NCBI GenBank assembly: GCA_029781035.1
Contig: JAKOXK010000048.1
Location: 1-64,000 of the forward strand
Direction of reading: 5' to 3'
Source: Armatimonadota bacterium
Lineage (GTDB): Bacteria > Armatimonadota > Fimbriimonadia > Fimbriimonadales > Fimbriimonadaceae
DNA length: 64,000 bases
Below, piece after piece: positions 53,812 through 62,465 of this stretch (the first letter of the stretch is position 1; each line of letters begins with the position of its first letter). Both the position numbers and the translations under genes were made by a program. The notes below the pieces were generated by a model. The model was given only the letters and a program-made list of their open reading frames with translations, was not told where the DNA came from and did no database searches.

Positions 53812-54542
53812 CTGTGGCGCCTTCGCGACAGAAGGCCGACCGCGCAAAGACCACCGAAGACGGCCAGAGGTCCGAGTTCGGGCACCGTCTGCTCGTGGCT
53901 GGAACTGCCACCGATACCAATGGCGACTAGGAACGGGAGCACGTTCACGACGTTGAAGCTGGGAGCGTGGACGACGGGCAACGCGGGTGCGATAGGCGCG
54001 AGTTCCGCGGCATTGGCTTCCATGCCCGCAGGCGCCATGGCCTCAGCCGGCATCGAGGTCGGGATCGTCGTAGGCTCCTTGACGGCGATCAGGCTTCGCT
54101 GCTGATCAACCGGGGAAACGGCGAATTCCGGCGCGACCTGCGCCACGCCTATGTCTGTTCCTCGGACAAGGGGATTGCCACAGGAGGCTTTGAGCACTGG
54201 TTCGCCAGTCTTGTCCTTCCAGACCAGCGTGCCCTTCTTGTAATAGAGGGCCCTCTGACGCACTTCTTCCCATTTGGGAACGTTGTAGACCAGGTAGACC
54301 CCATCTTCTTGGAGACGGTCCAGTGTCAAGCCGTCCACCATCTGGATCACTTCGTCCTTGGTCATACCGAAGTGCCGCATGTATCGGTCGGCTACGACAG
54401 AATCCGTACGGATCTGATCCTCCAATTCCGCTTTGGTATACGCTGGACGATTGAGGAAGCTATTGGGCTCTGTCCTCGCCAAGGCACTACTAGCCACCGC
54501 GGCGACTGCAATGACCGCAAACAGAATTCGAAGTAACCTCAT
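53808..54542 (-). CDS. Exported protein with variant PEP-CTERM-like tail
   Basis: This 244-aa protein has a signal peptide (about 1-22, ending ALA), a middle region with 'VYLVYNVPKWEEVRQRALYYKKGTLVWKD' and 'KASCGNPLV', and an Ala/Pro-rich linker. The C-terminal 'VPELGPLAVFGGLCAVGLLSRRR' has the architecture of PEP-CTERM but reads VPEL in place of VPEP. Function unknown. GAGAG lies directly before ATG 54542. Confidence 0.75.
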   Translation of the reverse strand: MRLLRILFAVIAVAAVASSALARTEPNSFLNRPAYTKAELEDQIRTDSVVADRYMRHFGMTKDEVIQMVDGLTLDRLQEDGVYLVYNVPKWEEVRQRALYYKKGTLVWKDKTGEPVLKASCGNPLVRGTDIGVAQVAPEFAVSPVDQQRSLIAVKEPTTIPTSMPAEAMAPAGMEANAAELAPIAPALPVVHAPSFNVVNVLPFLVAIGIGGSSSHEQTVPELGPLAVFGGLCAVGLLSRRRHS

Positions 54543-54676
54543 CTCTCACTACCCTTGCTTCTGACGTCCTTCACCCAGGTTCAATCAGAGCATACTAAGG
54601 ATCCGATGGATATCTTGACCGCAAGATTAGGGCCAATGTTCATTGTACTCCTAAGAATCTCTACTTTTCGAGTCCC

Positions 54677-55387
54677 TCACGGGTCTTGGTCGCGAGTACC
54701 GACCGCATACTGACGCGCTTTCTGCGCCCTCTCGATAACCTCTAGTGCATCTCGGGCCGCCGATTGTTCAGCTTCTTTCTTCGACCGACCGGCACCCTCG
54801 CCCATGACCTCGTTGTCAAAGACCACCTGGACCGTGAACCGTCGGTCGTGGGAAAGGCCGGTCTCGTGCACGACTCGGTAGAGTGGGGTTCGGCGCCACA
54901 TAGCCTGGGCTACTTCCTGGAGCCGTGATTTATAGTCGTTCGGGCTGACGTCGCCCGCACTGACTTGCATGAGGAATGGGTTCAGTTGCTCGAGCACGAA
55001 CCAACGTGCCTTCTCAAGACCGGATTCGATGTAAATCGCTCCGATGACGGCTTCGAAAACGTCGCACAGCACAGCAGGACGGCTCCGACCCCCTGCCGAC
55101 TCCTCGCTCGGGCTGAGGCGGAGCCGTTGATCGAGGCCCAGTTTGAGTGCCGTTTCGGCAAGAGGACCTTCTTGAACCACACTCGACCGCGCCTTGCTCA
55201 TCATCCCCTGATCCCAGTCCGGATGATGCTCGTAAAGGTACTGCGCGATGATAAGGCCGAGCACCGCGTCGCCGAAGAACTCAAGCCTCTCATAACTGTC
55301 GTACACCGAGTCTTCTGCCGACGACCGATGGGTCATGGCCAACTGGAACAGGTCCTCGCTCTTCAGGGGGATTGAGTTGGGGATCAT
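54677..55387 (-). CDS. rnc: Ribonuclease III
   Basis: This 236-aa protein has the RNase III signature 'YERLEFFGDAVLGL' with catalytic Glu/Asp, the second acidic site in 'VFEAVIGAIYIESG', and a C-terminal dsRBD ('YKSRLQEVAQAMWRRTPLYRV', 'GAGRSKKEAEQSAARDALEVI'). It processes rRNA precursors and other double-stranded RNAs. It starts with an ATGA overlap on the aminotransferase stop, so the two are co-transcribed. Confidence 0.97.
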   Translation of the reverse strand: MIPNSIPLKSEDLFQLAMTHRSSAEDSVYDSYERLEFFGDAVLGLIIAQYLYEHHPDWDQGMMSKARSSVVQEGPLAETALKLGLDQRLRLSPSEESAGGRSRPAVLCDVFEAVIGAIYIESGLEKARWFVLEQLNPFLMQVSAGDVSPNDYKSRLQEVAQAMWRRTPLYRVVHETGLSHDRRFTVQVVFDNEVMGEGAGRSKKEAEQSAARDALEVIERAQKARQYAVGTRDQDP

Positions 55388-56571
55388 GCGGAAAGCCGTG
55401 CGAGCGCCTGCCCGATTCGAGCCACCCCGCGTTCAATGTCCTCACGAGATGCTGCGTAAGAGAGCCTGACATGGGCGGGAGCCCCAAAGACCGACCCTGG
55501 CACCGTCGCCACAAGTGCCTCTTCCAGCAAGAATGTGGCCAAAGCACTGTCGTCAGGAATTCCGCCGCTGAGGAACCGACCGATGTCGGGGAGAGCATAG
55601 AAGGCCCCCATCGGTGTCTCAATCTGAACACCTGGAATCGCACGGAGGAGCTTAAGGATCAAATCTCGACGGCCCTCGAACTCCTCGCGCATGTGCTCGA
55701 TGTCCATCGGATCCATTTGAAGCGCCGCCAAAGCTCCTGCCTGAGCAAAGCTTGTCGCATTGCTGGTCACCTGGTCTTGTAGGTTCGACATCGCTTTCGC
55801 CACTTCGATCGGTGCCGCCGCATACCCGACGCGCCAACCCGTCATAGAAAAGGACTTGCTGCACCCGTTGATCGTCACCGTGCGGTCGGCCACCTCTGGG
55901 CCGAGCGAGGCTGGGCTCACCGCACTAGCCCCATAGACAAGCCGTTCGTAGATCTCGTCACTAATGATCCAGAAGTCCCGCTTGACCGCCTGCTCGGCCA
56001 GCCATTCAAGGGTCTCTCGGCTCAGAACTGCTCCTGCAGGGTTCGAGGGTGAATTGATCACGATCGCCTTTGTCCGGCTTGAGAAGGCAGCCTCAAAGTC
56101 TTCCCGACGAGGCTGAAAGCCCTCTTCGTGCCGTGTCTGGACGATCACGGGCTTTCCGCCTGCGATAGCGACTTGCTCCGTGTAGGTCATCCAGTAAGGG
56201 GCGATGACGATCACTTCATCGCCAGGATCGACCAACGTCATGAAAGAGTTGAAGAGGCTGTGTTTCGCGCCACAGGAAACGATGACCTGCTCTGGTGAGA
56301 CCCGAATGTCATTCTCGCGTTCGAGCTTGGCCACGATAGCCTCGCGAAGAGCGGGCATGCCTGGCGTCGGAAGGTATTTGGTGAGTCCGTCGCGCATCGC
56401 CTTTATCGCAGCCTCCACGATCGGTTCGGGCGTCGGGAAGTCAGGTTCACCGGCCCCAAAAGACACGACGTCATGCCCTTGGGCCTTCAATTGTTTGGCT
56501 TTGGCCGTGATTGCGAGCGTCGGGGACGGGCTGAGGAGTCGGGTGCGGGACGCAAGGCTCTCGGTCTTCAC
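55384..56571 (-). CDS. aspC: Aspartate/aromatic aminotransferase, class I (Ib type)
   Basis: This 395-aa protein is a PLP fold-type I enzyme. The Schiff-base Lys is in 'INGCSKSFSMTGWRVGYAAAP'; 'SFGAGEPDFPTPEPI', 'NSPSNPAGAVLSRETLE' and the substrate Arg in 'APAHVRLSYAAS' are present. This pattern fits the aspartate aminotransferase Ib group. The likely GTG start at 56571 has TATCCT 9 nt upstream. It forms an operon with rnc, and is divergent from the FecCD permease. Confidence 0.93.
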   Translation of the reverse strand: MKTESLASRTRLLSPSPTLAITAKAKQLKAQGHDVVSFGAGEPDFPTPEPIVEAAIKAMRDGLTKYLPTPGMPALREAIVAKLERENDIRVSPEQVIVSCGAKHSLFNSFMTLVDPGDEVIVIAPYWMTYTEQVAIAGGKPVIVQTRHEEGFQPRREDFEAAFSSRTKAIVINSPSNPAGAVLSRETLEWLAEQAVKRDFWIISDEIYERLVYGASAVSPASLGPEVADRTVTINGCSKSFSMTGWRVGYAAAPIEVAKAMSNLQDQVTSNATSFAQAGALAALQMDPMDIEHMREEFEGRRDLILKLLRAIPGVQIETPMGAFYALPDIGRFLSGGIPDDSALATFLLEEALVATVPGSVFGAPAHVRLSYAASREDIERGVARIGQALARLSA

Positions 56572-56634
56572 TACAACTCAAGGATACCAGCGCATCCTGA
56601 TACACCCAGCCGACCCCTCCTCGCCGGGTTGTCC

Positions 56635-56640
56635 CATAAT
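56635..56640 (+). promoter_or_regulatory. -10 box, leaderless type
   Basis: CATAAT is followed by exactly 6 nt and GTG 56647. Confidence 0.5.
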
Positions 56641-56646
56641 GCCCGT

Positions 56647-57636
56647 GTGCCCCTCCGTCCGCTGCCGTGGAAACACCTGGCCTGGGCTCTCTCGGCGGTC
56701 ATAGTCGCGCTTGTCGCCTATCTCGCCATTGGTAGCGTGACGATCCCACTTCCCGTCATTCTCATGAATTTGGCCCTCGGAAACACAGGAGGGAGCGGTG
56801 ACAACCTGATTCTGTGGCAGATTCGGATGCCTCGGGCCTGCGCCTGCGTCTGTGTCGGGGCGATTCTCGGCTCGGCAGGCGCCGTCTTCCAGGCCCTCTT
56901 CCGGAACCCTCTGGCCGAACCCACCCTTATCGGAGTGTCAAGCGGGGCAGCGGTGGGTGGCACGTTCGCCATCCTCGTCGGGCTCGATGCCGGCCTTGGC
57001 CGTGTCGGTTTTGCCGCGCTCGGCGCCCTGGGCAGTCTCGGACTGGTGATGGCTCTTGCCAGGAGACAGGGTTCCATCAACGTACAGACACTGCTCGTCA
57101 GCGGCGTCGTGATCGGCACGATGCTTTCGGGTTTGACAACCTTGAACCTCACTTTGGCTGGGCTCAATGTGAACATCCTGTGGTGGCTGTTGGGCAGCGC
57201 CACTCCCATGTTCTGGAACCGTGTGGAGCTCCTCTTTGTGACGGGACTTGTGGGCTCGGGCCTCCTCCTGCTTCAGAGCCGGAAACTCAATGCCTTGACC
57301 CTCGGTGAGTTCATGGCGGAGCGCCAAGGAGTAGACGTCAAGCGGCTCAAGTGGATCGTCCTGGGGGCCGGAACCGCAATGACGGGTGTCGCGGTCGGAA
57401 CGGTCGGGATCGTCGGCTTTGTCGGTCTCATCGGGCCGCACCTCGCCCGTCGGGTCGTGGGAAACGACCTCCGGGCCTCCCTGCCCTTGTCTTGCCTCTT
57501 GGGATCGCTGATCCTTCTCGTTTCGGACAATCTGGCCCAAAGACTGATTCCTGGTGGTGGCGAGGTTCCGTTGGGGGCCGTCACCGCTGTGCTGGGCGCT
57601 CCGGTCCTTCTTTGGATGCTGAGGAGAAAGGGCTAG
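56647..57636 (+). CDS. FecCD-type ABC transporter permease (iron-siderophore/cobalamin)
   Basis: This 329-aa protein has about 9-10 membrane helices with FecCD motifs: 'LWQIRMPRACACVCVGAILGSAGAVFQALFRNPLAEPTLIGVSSGAAVGG' and 'GTVGIVGFVGLIGPHLARRVVGND', the ATPase-coupling loop. It forms the channel for ferric siderophore or vitamin B12 uptake. No binding protein or ATPase gene is next to it in this window. GTG 56647 fits the first helix and the -10 box 6 nt upstream. Confidence 0.93.
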   Translation: MPLRPLPWKHLAWALSAVIVALVAYLAIGSVTIPLPVILMNLALGNTGGSGDNLILWQIRMPRACACVCVGAILGSAGAVFQALFRNPLAEPTLIGVSSGAAVGGTFAILVGLDAGLGRVGFAALGALGSLGLVMALARRQGSINVQTLLVSGVVIGTMLSGLTTLNLTLAGLNVNILWWLLGSATPMFWNRVELLFVTGLVGSGLLLLQSRKLNALTLGEFMAERQGVDVKRLKWIVLGAGTAMTGVAVGTVGIVGFVGLIGPHLARRVVGNDLRASLPLSCLLGSLILLVSDNLAQRLIPGGGEVPLGAVTAVLGAPVLLWMLRRKG

Positions 57637-57652
57637 TCAGCGACCCCTCTCA

Positions 57653-58744
57653 CTACTTCCGGAACGGCCGGCACAGGGGATCCCCGACGACCACGTCCTT
57701 CCACTTCACGACGAGTGAAGCCATCGAAAACGACTCGGCCAAGTTGTAGCCCTTCGTATAGCGGTCGAACAAGACCTGGGGGTTGGCGAGTGCGAAAGTG
57801 TAAGGCTCGCTGACATAGCCTTTCACCCCCGTGACACCTTGTGCGATGAGGTCGGTGATCTGGCTTTGTCCGCCCGACAGCTTAGCGAAGCTACGGGCGC
57901 TGGTCGAGACAAACGTCTCGGCGATCGCGCCAGGTAGGAACTTCAACTTGTGGTATGTGTCTTCGCTGAAGCCCGAGTCGTTGCTGCCCCAACTCGTGTA
58001 GCCGATCAGAGCCTCTGACGGCGCGACGAACGCCCCCGTTGTCTCCAAAGCGCTCTTGAAGCCTGCCGCCCTTAGCGAAGCGTCAGCATCGCCAAGGGCC
58101 TTGTTGAAGGCTCCGTAGCCCCCATCAGTCCTGTTCCCTGCTTGGTCAAAGAAAAACGGGCCCTTGACAGGCTTTGCCGCCAACGAGTCGTCCACCAACT
58201 TCTTGGCGTCGGCGACGCTCTCGCCATCCAGTCTGGTCACGAGCAGCATTCCTCCAAACTTGTTACTGGCGAACGGCTCGTCCTTTAGAAAGAACGGGTT
58301 GACCGACCGTTTGATCTGGTCCGCCTCCGGCTTGGTAATCGGGCTGATCCCGAGTTTCATCGCGCCGAGAAAGGCGTCGACTCCCCAGCCCCCATCGTTG
58401 TCGATCCGCAAGGGAACACCCTTGGTGAGCACGACGTAGTCGATCCGAGTCTTGCTCCGGTCGACGGCTTCTCGGACCGGCTTCTCAAGATCCTTGACAT
58501 AGTCGGCATAGGGGACGTTGTCGGTCGTGACGGTCTGGATTACGAGCACGTTCTCTTTCGGCACGCCACGCCTGTCGCGGTAATAGTTGCCAATCTCGAC
58601 GCTGTCGGTGCTCGCCTGGTTCTCGACGACCAAAACGTGGCTGGCTTCTTCCCGCTCCTGGGGCGTCAGGTCGCTCGCTGGATCCCAGTAACAGGCAAGG
58701 TTGAGGGCAAGGACGACGGTCCACATGGCGATCCACCGAGTCAT
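57653..58744 (-). CDS. TIGR03790-family secreted protein
   Basis: This 363-aa protein has a hydrophobic N-terminus ('MTRWIAMWTVVLALNLACYW', possibly a lipoprotein signal with Cys18). 'HVLVVENQASTDSVEIGNYYRDRRGVPKENVL', 'YVVLTKGVPLRI' and the C-terminal 'VVVGDPLCRPF' are hallmarks of the TIGR03790 family of planctomycete-type and related bacteria, whose function is unknown. ATG 58744 is chosen because it begins the signal segment and TAACGT lies 7 nt upstream; a longer frame would overlap the aminotransferase gene. Confidence 0.88.
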   Translation of the reverse strand: MTRWIAMWTVVLALNLACYWDPASDLTPQEREEASHVLVVENQASTDSVEIGNYYRDRRGVPKENVLVIQTVTTDNVPYADYVKDLEKPVREAVDRSKTRIDYVVLTKGVPLRIDNDGGWGVDAFLGAMKLGISPITKPEADQIKRSVNPFFLKDEPFASNKFGGMLLVTRLDGESVADAKKLVDDSLAAKPVKGPFFFDQAGNRTDGGYGAFNKALGDADASLRAAGFKSALETTGAFVAPSEALIGYTSWGSNDSGFSEDTYHKLKFLPGAIAETFVSTSARSFAKLSGGQSQITDLIAQGVTGVKGYVSEPYTFALANPQVLFDRYTKGYNLAESFSMASLVVKWKDVVVGDPLCRPFRK

Positions 58745-58838
58745 CGGTCTAACGTTATGAACGACCCTAGGGCCTGAATGGTGCCCGGTGATCTCCGATA
58801 AGCCAACGGAATCCGTCCGTAGGTTCCTGAACCTGTAA

Positions 58839-59966
58839 CTATCGAACCGATGTCGCACTCCGGCAGAACTCGGCGACTTTCATCGCCGCATAGGCGGCCT
58901 GTTCGTCAGACAAATGCTGGTGAACCGGAAGGCTCAGGCACTCGTTGCTGACCTTCTCCGTGACGGGCAGGCCGCGCCATGCCGGACCCCCCGCAAACGG
59001 TCTGTACGGTTCGTGAAGATGCAGCGGCACAGGGTAGTAGATGCCGCTGTCGATCTGGTTCTCTTTCAGGAAGGCCATCAGGTCGTCGCGACGTGGATGG
59101 CGGATCGTCAACTGGTGCCACGTGTTGTTGTTGTCTGGCGATGTCACAGGCAGTCCCACGTCCTCGTTCTTCAGGGCGTCCAGGTAGATCTGCGCGACCT
59201 CACCCCGGCGTTTGTTCCAAGCCTCCAGTCGCTGGAGCTTGATCGCCAGAACCGCGGCCTGGACCTCGGACATGCGGCTTGTGTAGCCGACCTCGTCGTA
59301 GTAGTAGCGCTCTCGGCCCATACCGTGGATTCGGAGGCTCCGGCTCCGGCGGTCGACCTCGTCGTCGTTCGTCAGGATCATGCCGCCGTCGCCTGCAGCA
59401 CCAAGGTTCTTCGTCACGTAGAAGCTCAGTCCGGCAGCTTTGCCCCAGTTCCCGGCATAGACCCCATCGTGGTGATTGGCGATCGCCTGTGCCGCGTCTT
59501 CAAGGACGGTCAAATGGTGTTCCTCGGCGATGCGTGCGATCTCTTTGACATTGACCAACTGGCCAAACAGGTGGATGGGTAGGATCGCCTTCGTCCGTGG
59601 GGTAATAGCGTCCTCGATCTTCGATGGATCGATGTTGAACGTGTCTTCTTCGATGTCCACAAAGACAGGAGTGGCACCCAGTTGGACGACAACCTCGACG
59701 CTGGCGACAAATGTGAACGCCGTTGTGATCACTTCGTCCCCCGGGCCGATGTCACAAGCCTGCATCATGATCCGAAGTGCGTCGGTCCCGCTGTTCACCG
59801 CGATGGCGTGCTTGACGCGGTGCAGCCGGGCCAGGTCGTCCTCGAGCTTGCGGTTCCACTTGCCAAGCACGAAGGCGCTTGTCGCAAAGATCTCGGCAAT
59901 GGCCGCGTCGATCTCCGACTTGACTTCGTTGTACTGGGCGGTCAGATCGAGGAAGGGGACACGCAT
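58839..59966 (-). CDS. DegT/DnrJ/EryC1/StrS-type sugar aminotransferase
   Basis: This 375-aa PLP enzyme has the Schiff-base Lys in 'SFYVTKNLGAAGDGGMILTN', plus 'AVNSGTDALRIMMQACDIGPGDEVITTAFTFVA' and 'LEDAAQAIANHHDG', all typical of nucleotide-sugar ketone aminotransferases. It probably makes an amino sugar for surface polysaccharide. No other nucleotide-sugar genes are beside it. TAAACT lies exactly 6 nt before ATG 59966. Confidence 0.93.
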   Translation of the reverse strand: MRVPFLDLTAQYNEVKSEIDAAIAEIFATSAFVLGKWNRKLEDDLARLHRVKHAIAVNSGTDALRIMMQACDIGPGDEVITTAFTFVASVEVVVQLGATPVFVDIEEDTFNIDPSKIEDAITPRTKAILPIHLFGQLVNVKEIARIAEEHHLTVLEDAAQAIANHHDGVYAGNWGKAAGLSFYVTKNLGAAGDGGMILTNDDEVDRRSRSLRIHGMGRERYYYDEVGYTSRMSEVQAAVLAIKLQRLEAWNKRRGEVAQIYLDALKNEDVGLPVTSPDNNNTWHQLTIRHPRRDDLMAFLKENQIDSGIYYPVPLHLHEPYRPFAGGPAWRGLPVTEKVSNECLSLPVHQHLSDEQAAYAAMKVAEFCRSATSVR

Positions 59967-59972
59967 AAGGAC

Positions 59973-59978
59973 AGTTTA
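59973..59978 (-). promoter_or_regulatory. -10 box, leaderless type
   Basis: TAAACT on the minus strand is followed by exactly 6 nt and ATG 59966. Confidence 0.55.
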
Positions 59979-60073
59979 CGTGGAGCGCACCTGAGGCCTA
60001 AGGGCGAGAGCAAATCGCAGCAGTCAGAACGGTCTGCGGAGACCCCCGAAACGGGCTGGTGCCGTCAGCAAGC

Positions 60074-60079
60074 TAGAAT
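60074..60079 (+). promoter_or_regulatory. -10 box, leaderless type
   Basis: TAGAAT is followed by exactly 6 nt and ATG 60086. Confidence 0.6.
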
Positions 60080-60085
60080 CACCGC

Positions 60086-60850
60086 ATGGGCAGGAGCTGG
60101 CTGAGCCAAGCCAACAACGTGCAGGATATCGGCGTCAATACCCATGCCATCAAGTTCAATGCCCAGAACTGGCAAGAGCGGGAGGCTCGCGCTGAGACCA
60201 AACAGATGGCTGTCAGACGCCGTGACTTACCGAACACAGTTCGAGATCCGAGCTTCTTCGGTGGCCGGCTCCACGACAGCGAAGTCCTGTCCATCGTGAG
60301 GGACGCTCAAAGGATCACAGTCGAGCTGAACGACAACGCGGCCAATGAGTTCGCATGGGTTGTCTCCTCGATGGTCGGCAGTGCTGATCCCCCCGCCAAT
60401 CCGATTCGAATCGCACTCGTGTTCCACGAACCGAACTTCGTCCGTGCGGCCCGTCACGACCCCGATGGTTGGCTGAAATGGTGCGACTGGGAACACCTCG
60501 CACGCACGGATGAGAAAGCGAGTGTCATCCACATAGACGACTGGTTCTACGAAGATTCGGGGGCACTCCAGTGGGTCGCCAACCTGTGGAGCCCCTGCCA
60601 TGGACGACTCAGTGACGACGTCTTCTTGATGATCGATTGCCACGGTGCCCACGTGATCGACCGTCGGGCCGCCGACATCGAACGAGGCTTCTCCCCAGGC
60701 GCACGGAGACTGTGGGAAGACGTTGCCACGGGCGTCGGGCTTGAATACCCCGGCCATCTGTGGGGAGTCGACGCCGTCGACTATCTCTCGGAACGAATGG
60801 CCGTCCGCGGGCTTCGCACCGACGACCTTGTCCCCACCGGAATGGCGTAG
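60086..60850 (+). CDS. Conserved-looking protein of unknown function
   Basis: This 254-aa protein has no signal peptide or membrane segment and is Trp- and Asp-rich ('WLKWCDWEHLARTDEKASVIHIDDWFYED', 'LWEDVATGVGLEYPGHLWG'). 'HDSEVLSIVRDAQRITVELNDNAANEF' resembles the opening of small immunity- or DUF-type proteins with a beta-sheet core, but I cannot assign a family. Codon use is like its neighbours and a leaderless-type promoter precedes it. It converges on the AAA ATPase gene. Confidence 0.7.
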   Translation: MGRSWLSQANNVQDIGVNTHAIKFNAQNWQEREARAETKQMAVRRRDLPNTVRDPSFFGGRLHDSEVLSIVRDAQRITVELNDNAANEFAWVVSSMVGSADPPANPIRIALVFHEPNFVRAARHDPDGWLKWCDWEHLARTDEKASVIHIDDWFYEDSGALQWVANLWSPCHGRLSDDVFLMIDCHGAHVIDRRAADIERGFSPGARRLWEDVATGVGLEYPGHLWGVDAVDYLSERMAVRGLRTDDLVPTGMA

Positions 60851-60871
60851 GTCGTCGCAGGTTCGGTCTGC

Positions 60872-62371
60872 TCAGTCCTTCCTAGTCGCGCTCGGCCGAG
60901 CCCGAAGCTTGGCCCAAGCGCGCAACGCGGCAATATCTTCGGCCATCGTTCGACTGAGCGGTACTTGAGCTTTGGCCTCTCCGGAAAGATCCTGGTAGGA
61001 CAGCTCTCTTCCTTCATCGAAAGCGTGGTTCAAGGCGCCGACCACGATCTGTTCGATCTCGGCACCGCTGTAGCCGTCAGTCTCCTTGGCGAGTTCGGGA
61101 ACCTTGAATTTGCGCGGATCTCTCTTGCGCTTGGCCAGATGGATCTTGAAAATGTCCTTGCGTTCGTCGAGATCTGGGAGGTCGACGAAGAAGATCTCAT
61201 CGAACCGACCTTTGCGCAGGAGTTCTGGCGGCAACGTCGACACGTCGTTGGCCGTCGCCACGATGAACACCGGCTTCGTCTTGTCCTGCATCCAGGTCAA
61301 GAACGTCGAGAAAACACGCGCGGTCGTCCCGCTGTCACTGACCCCGCCGCCACTCATCCCGGCAAAGCCTTTCTCCAGTTCGTCGATCCAGAGGATGCAC
61401 GGGGCCAAGCTCTCCGCGATCCGGATCGCCTTTCTCATGTTCTCCTCGCTCTGCCCGACCAAGCTTCCGAAGACCCGGCCCACATCCATCTTCAACATCG
61501 GCAGCGAGTAAGCCGCAGAGATCGCCTTGGCAACCAGGGACTTGCCGCAACCTTGTACGCCCAGCAGCAACACGCCCTTCGGATAGGGGATACCAAACTC
61601 CCGCGCCGCGTCGGTGAAGCTCTTCTCCCGCCGGTTCAGCCACTCCTTGAGCAGGTCGAGGCCCCCAACGTCGTTCAGACCCTGGTCAGCCGGATAGAAC
61701 TGGAGTATTCCCGTCTTCCTGACGATCTGCTTCTTCTCTTCGATGATCTGCTCGACGCTGAGTGTCTTGGTTTCGACAAGACTACGGGCCAAAGCGCTCT
61801 CGATCTCGTCCGCCGTGAGCCCTTGGGCGGATCGAACCAACATCTCTGTCTGCTTCGCACTCAGATCAACTTTCAGGTTGGGGTTGTCCTTGACCGCGGC
61901 CACCGCCTCTTGGATCTGCTTCTCAATGTCCTCTGGGCCTGGGAACGGAAACTCCATGACCGTGACGTCCTTCTCGAGTTCCAGGGGCAGATTGAGGTTC
62001 GGCGAAACGATGAACAGGGTCTGCGTCCGTCCCCGCAACCTATTGGCCAAGTCCCGCATCAACCTCACGACCCGAGAGTCCTTCATGTAAACATGAAAGT
62101 CTTTGAGGAGGAAAACGGTGTACTCGGGCGCCTCGTGCACGAGCGCCAAGGCTTCGAGCTCGCCTGGAAGGGATGTTGGCTTGACCGGGCCTGTCGTCCG
62201 ATTGACAGGCGGCTTCATCCCTTGAGTCACGCTCCACGAGTGCAGGTTCCGCTGCAGCTTCTGGCTGACTTGCCTGAGAGCTTCCTCAACCCGCCTTTCC
62301 TCCCAGGTCACGATGTAGACGATGGGGTACTTGGCGCGCATCAAGACTTCGATCTCGTGCAAGGGATCCAT
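60872..62371 (-). CDS. Ycf46-like AAA ATPase
   Basis: This 499-aa protein has a degenerate N-terminal AAA-like half ('[18 protein letters not shown]', '[13 protein letters not shown]', '[19 protein letters not shown]') and a canonical C-terminal AAA module. The latter has Walker A 'GVQGCGKS' (271-278), Walker B 'ILWIDE' (326-331), sensor 'VATAND' and arginine finger region 'LLRKGRFDE'. This layout matches Ycf46 of cyanobacteria and plastids, whose role is poorly known. ATG 62371 begins '[16 protein letters not shown]'; TAGGAT lies 8 nt upstream. It is divergent from the LacI gene, 94 bp away. Confidence 0.92.
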   Translation of the reverse strand: MDPLHEIEVLMRAKYPIVYIVTWEERRVEEALRQVSQKLQRNLHSWSVTQGMKPPVNRTTGPVKPTSLPGELEALALVHEAPEYTVFLLKDFHVYMKDSRVVRLMRDLANRLRGRTQTLFIVSPNLNLPLELEKDVTVMEFPFPGPEDIEKQIQEAVAAVKDNPNLKVDLSAKQTEMLVRSAQGLTADEIESALARSLVETKTLSVEQIIEEKKQIVRKTGILQFYPADQGLNDVGGLDLLKEWLNRREKSFTDAAREFGIPYPKGVLLLGVQGCGKSLVAKAISAAYSLPMLKMDVGRVFGSLVGQSEENMRKAIRIAESLAPCILWIDELEKGFAGMSGGGVSDSGTTARVFSTFLTWMQDKTKPVFIVATANDVSTLPPELLRKGRFDEIFFVDLPDLDERKDIFKIHLAKRKRDPRKFKVPELAKETDGYSGAEIEQIVVGALNHAFDEGRELSYQDLSGEAKAQVPLSRTMAEDIAALRAWAKLRARPSATRKD

Positions 62372-62452
62372 GTGCCGAAATCCTACCTCTTGGCCCCGTT
62401 GCCCAGGCTCCAGGAGTCTGAGGCGTCGGAGCCACCCTGTGTCGAACTCCGA

Positions 62453-62458
62453 TATAAT
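62453..62458 (+). promoter_or_regulatory. Consensus -10 box, leaderless type
   Basis: A perfect TATAAT is followed by 7 nt and ATG 62466. Confidence 0.65.
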
Positions 62459-62465
62459 GCGCCGG

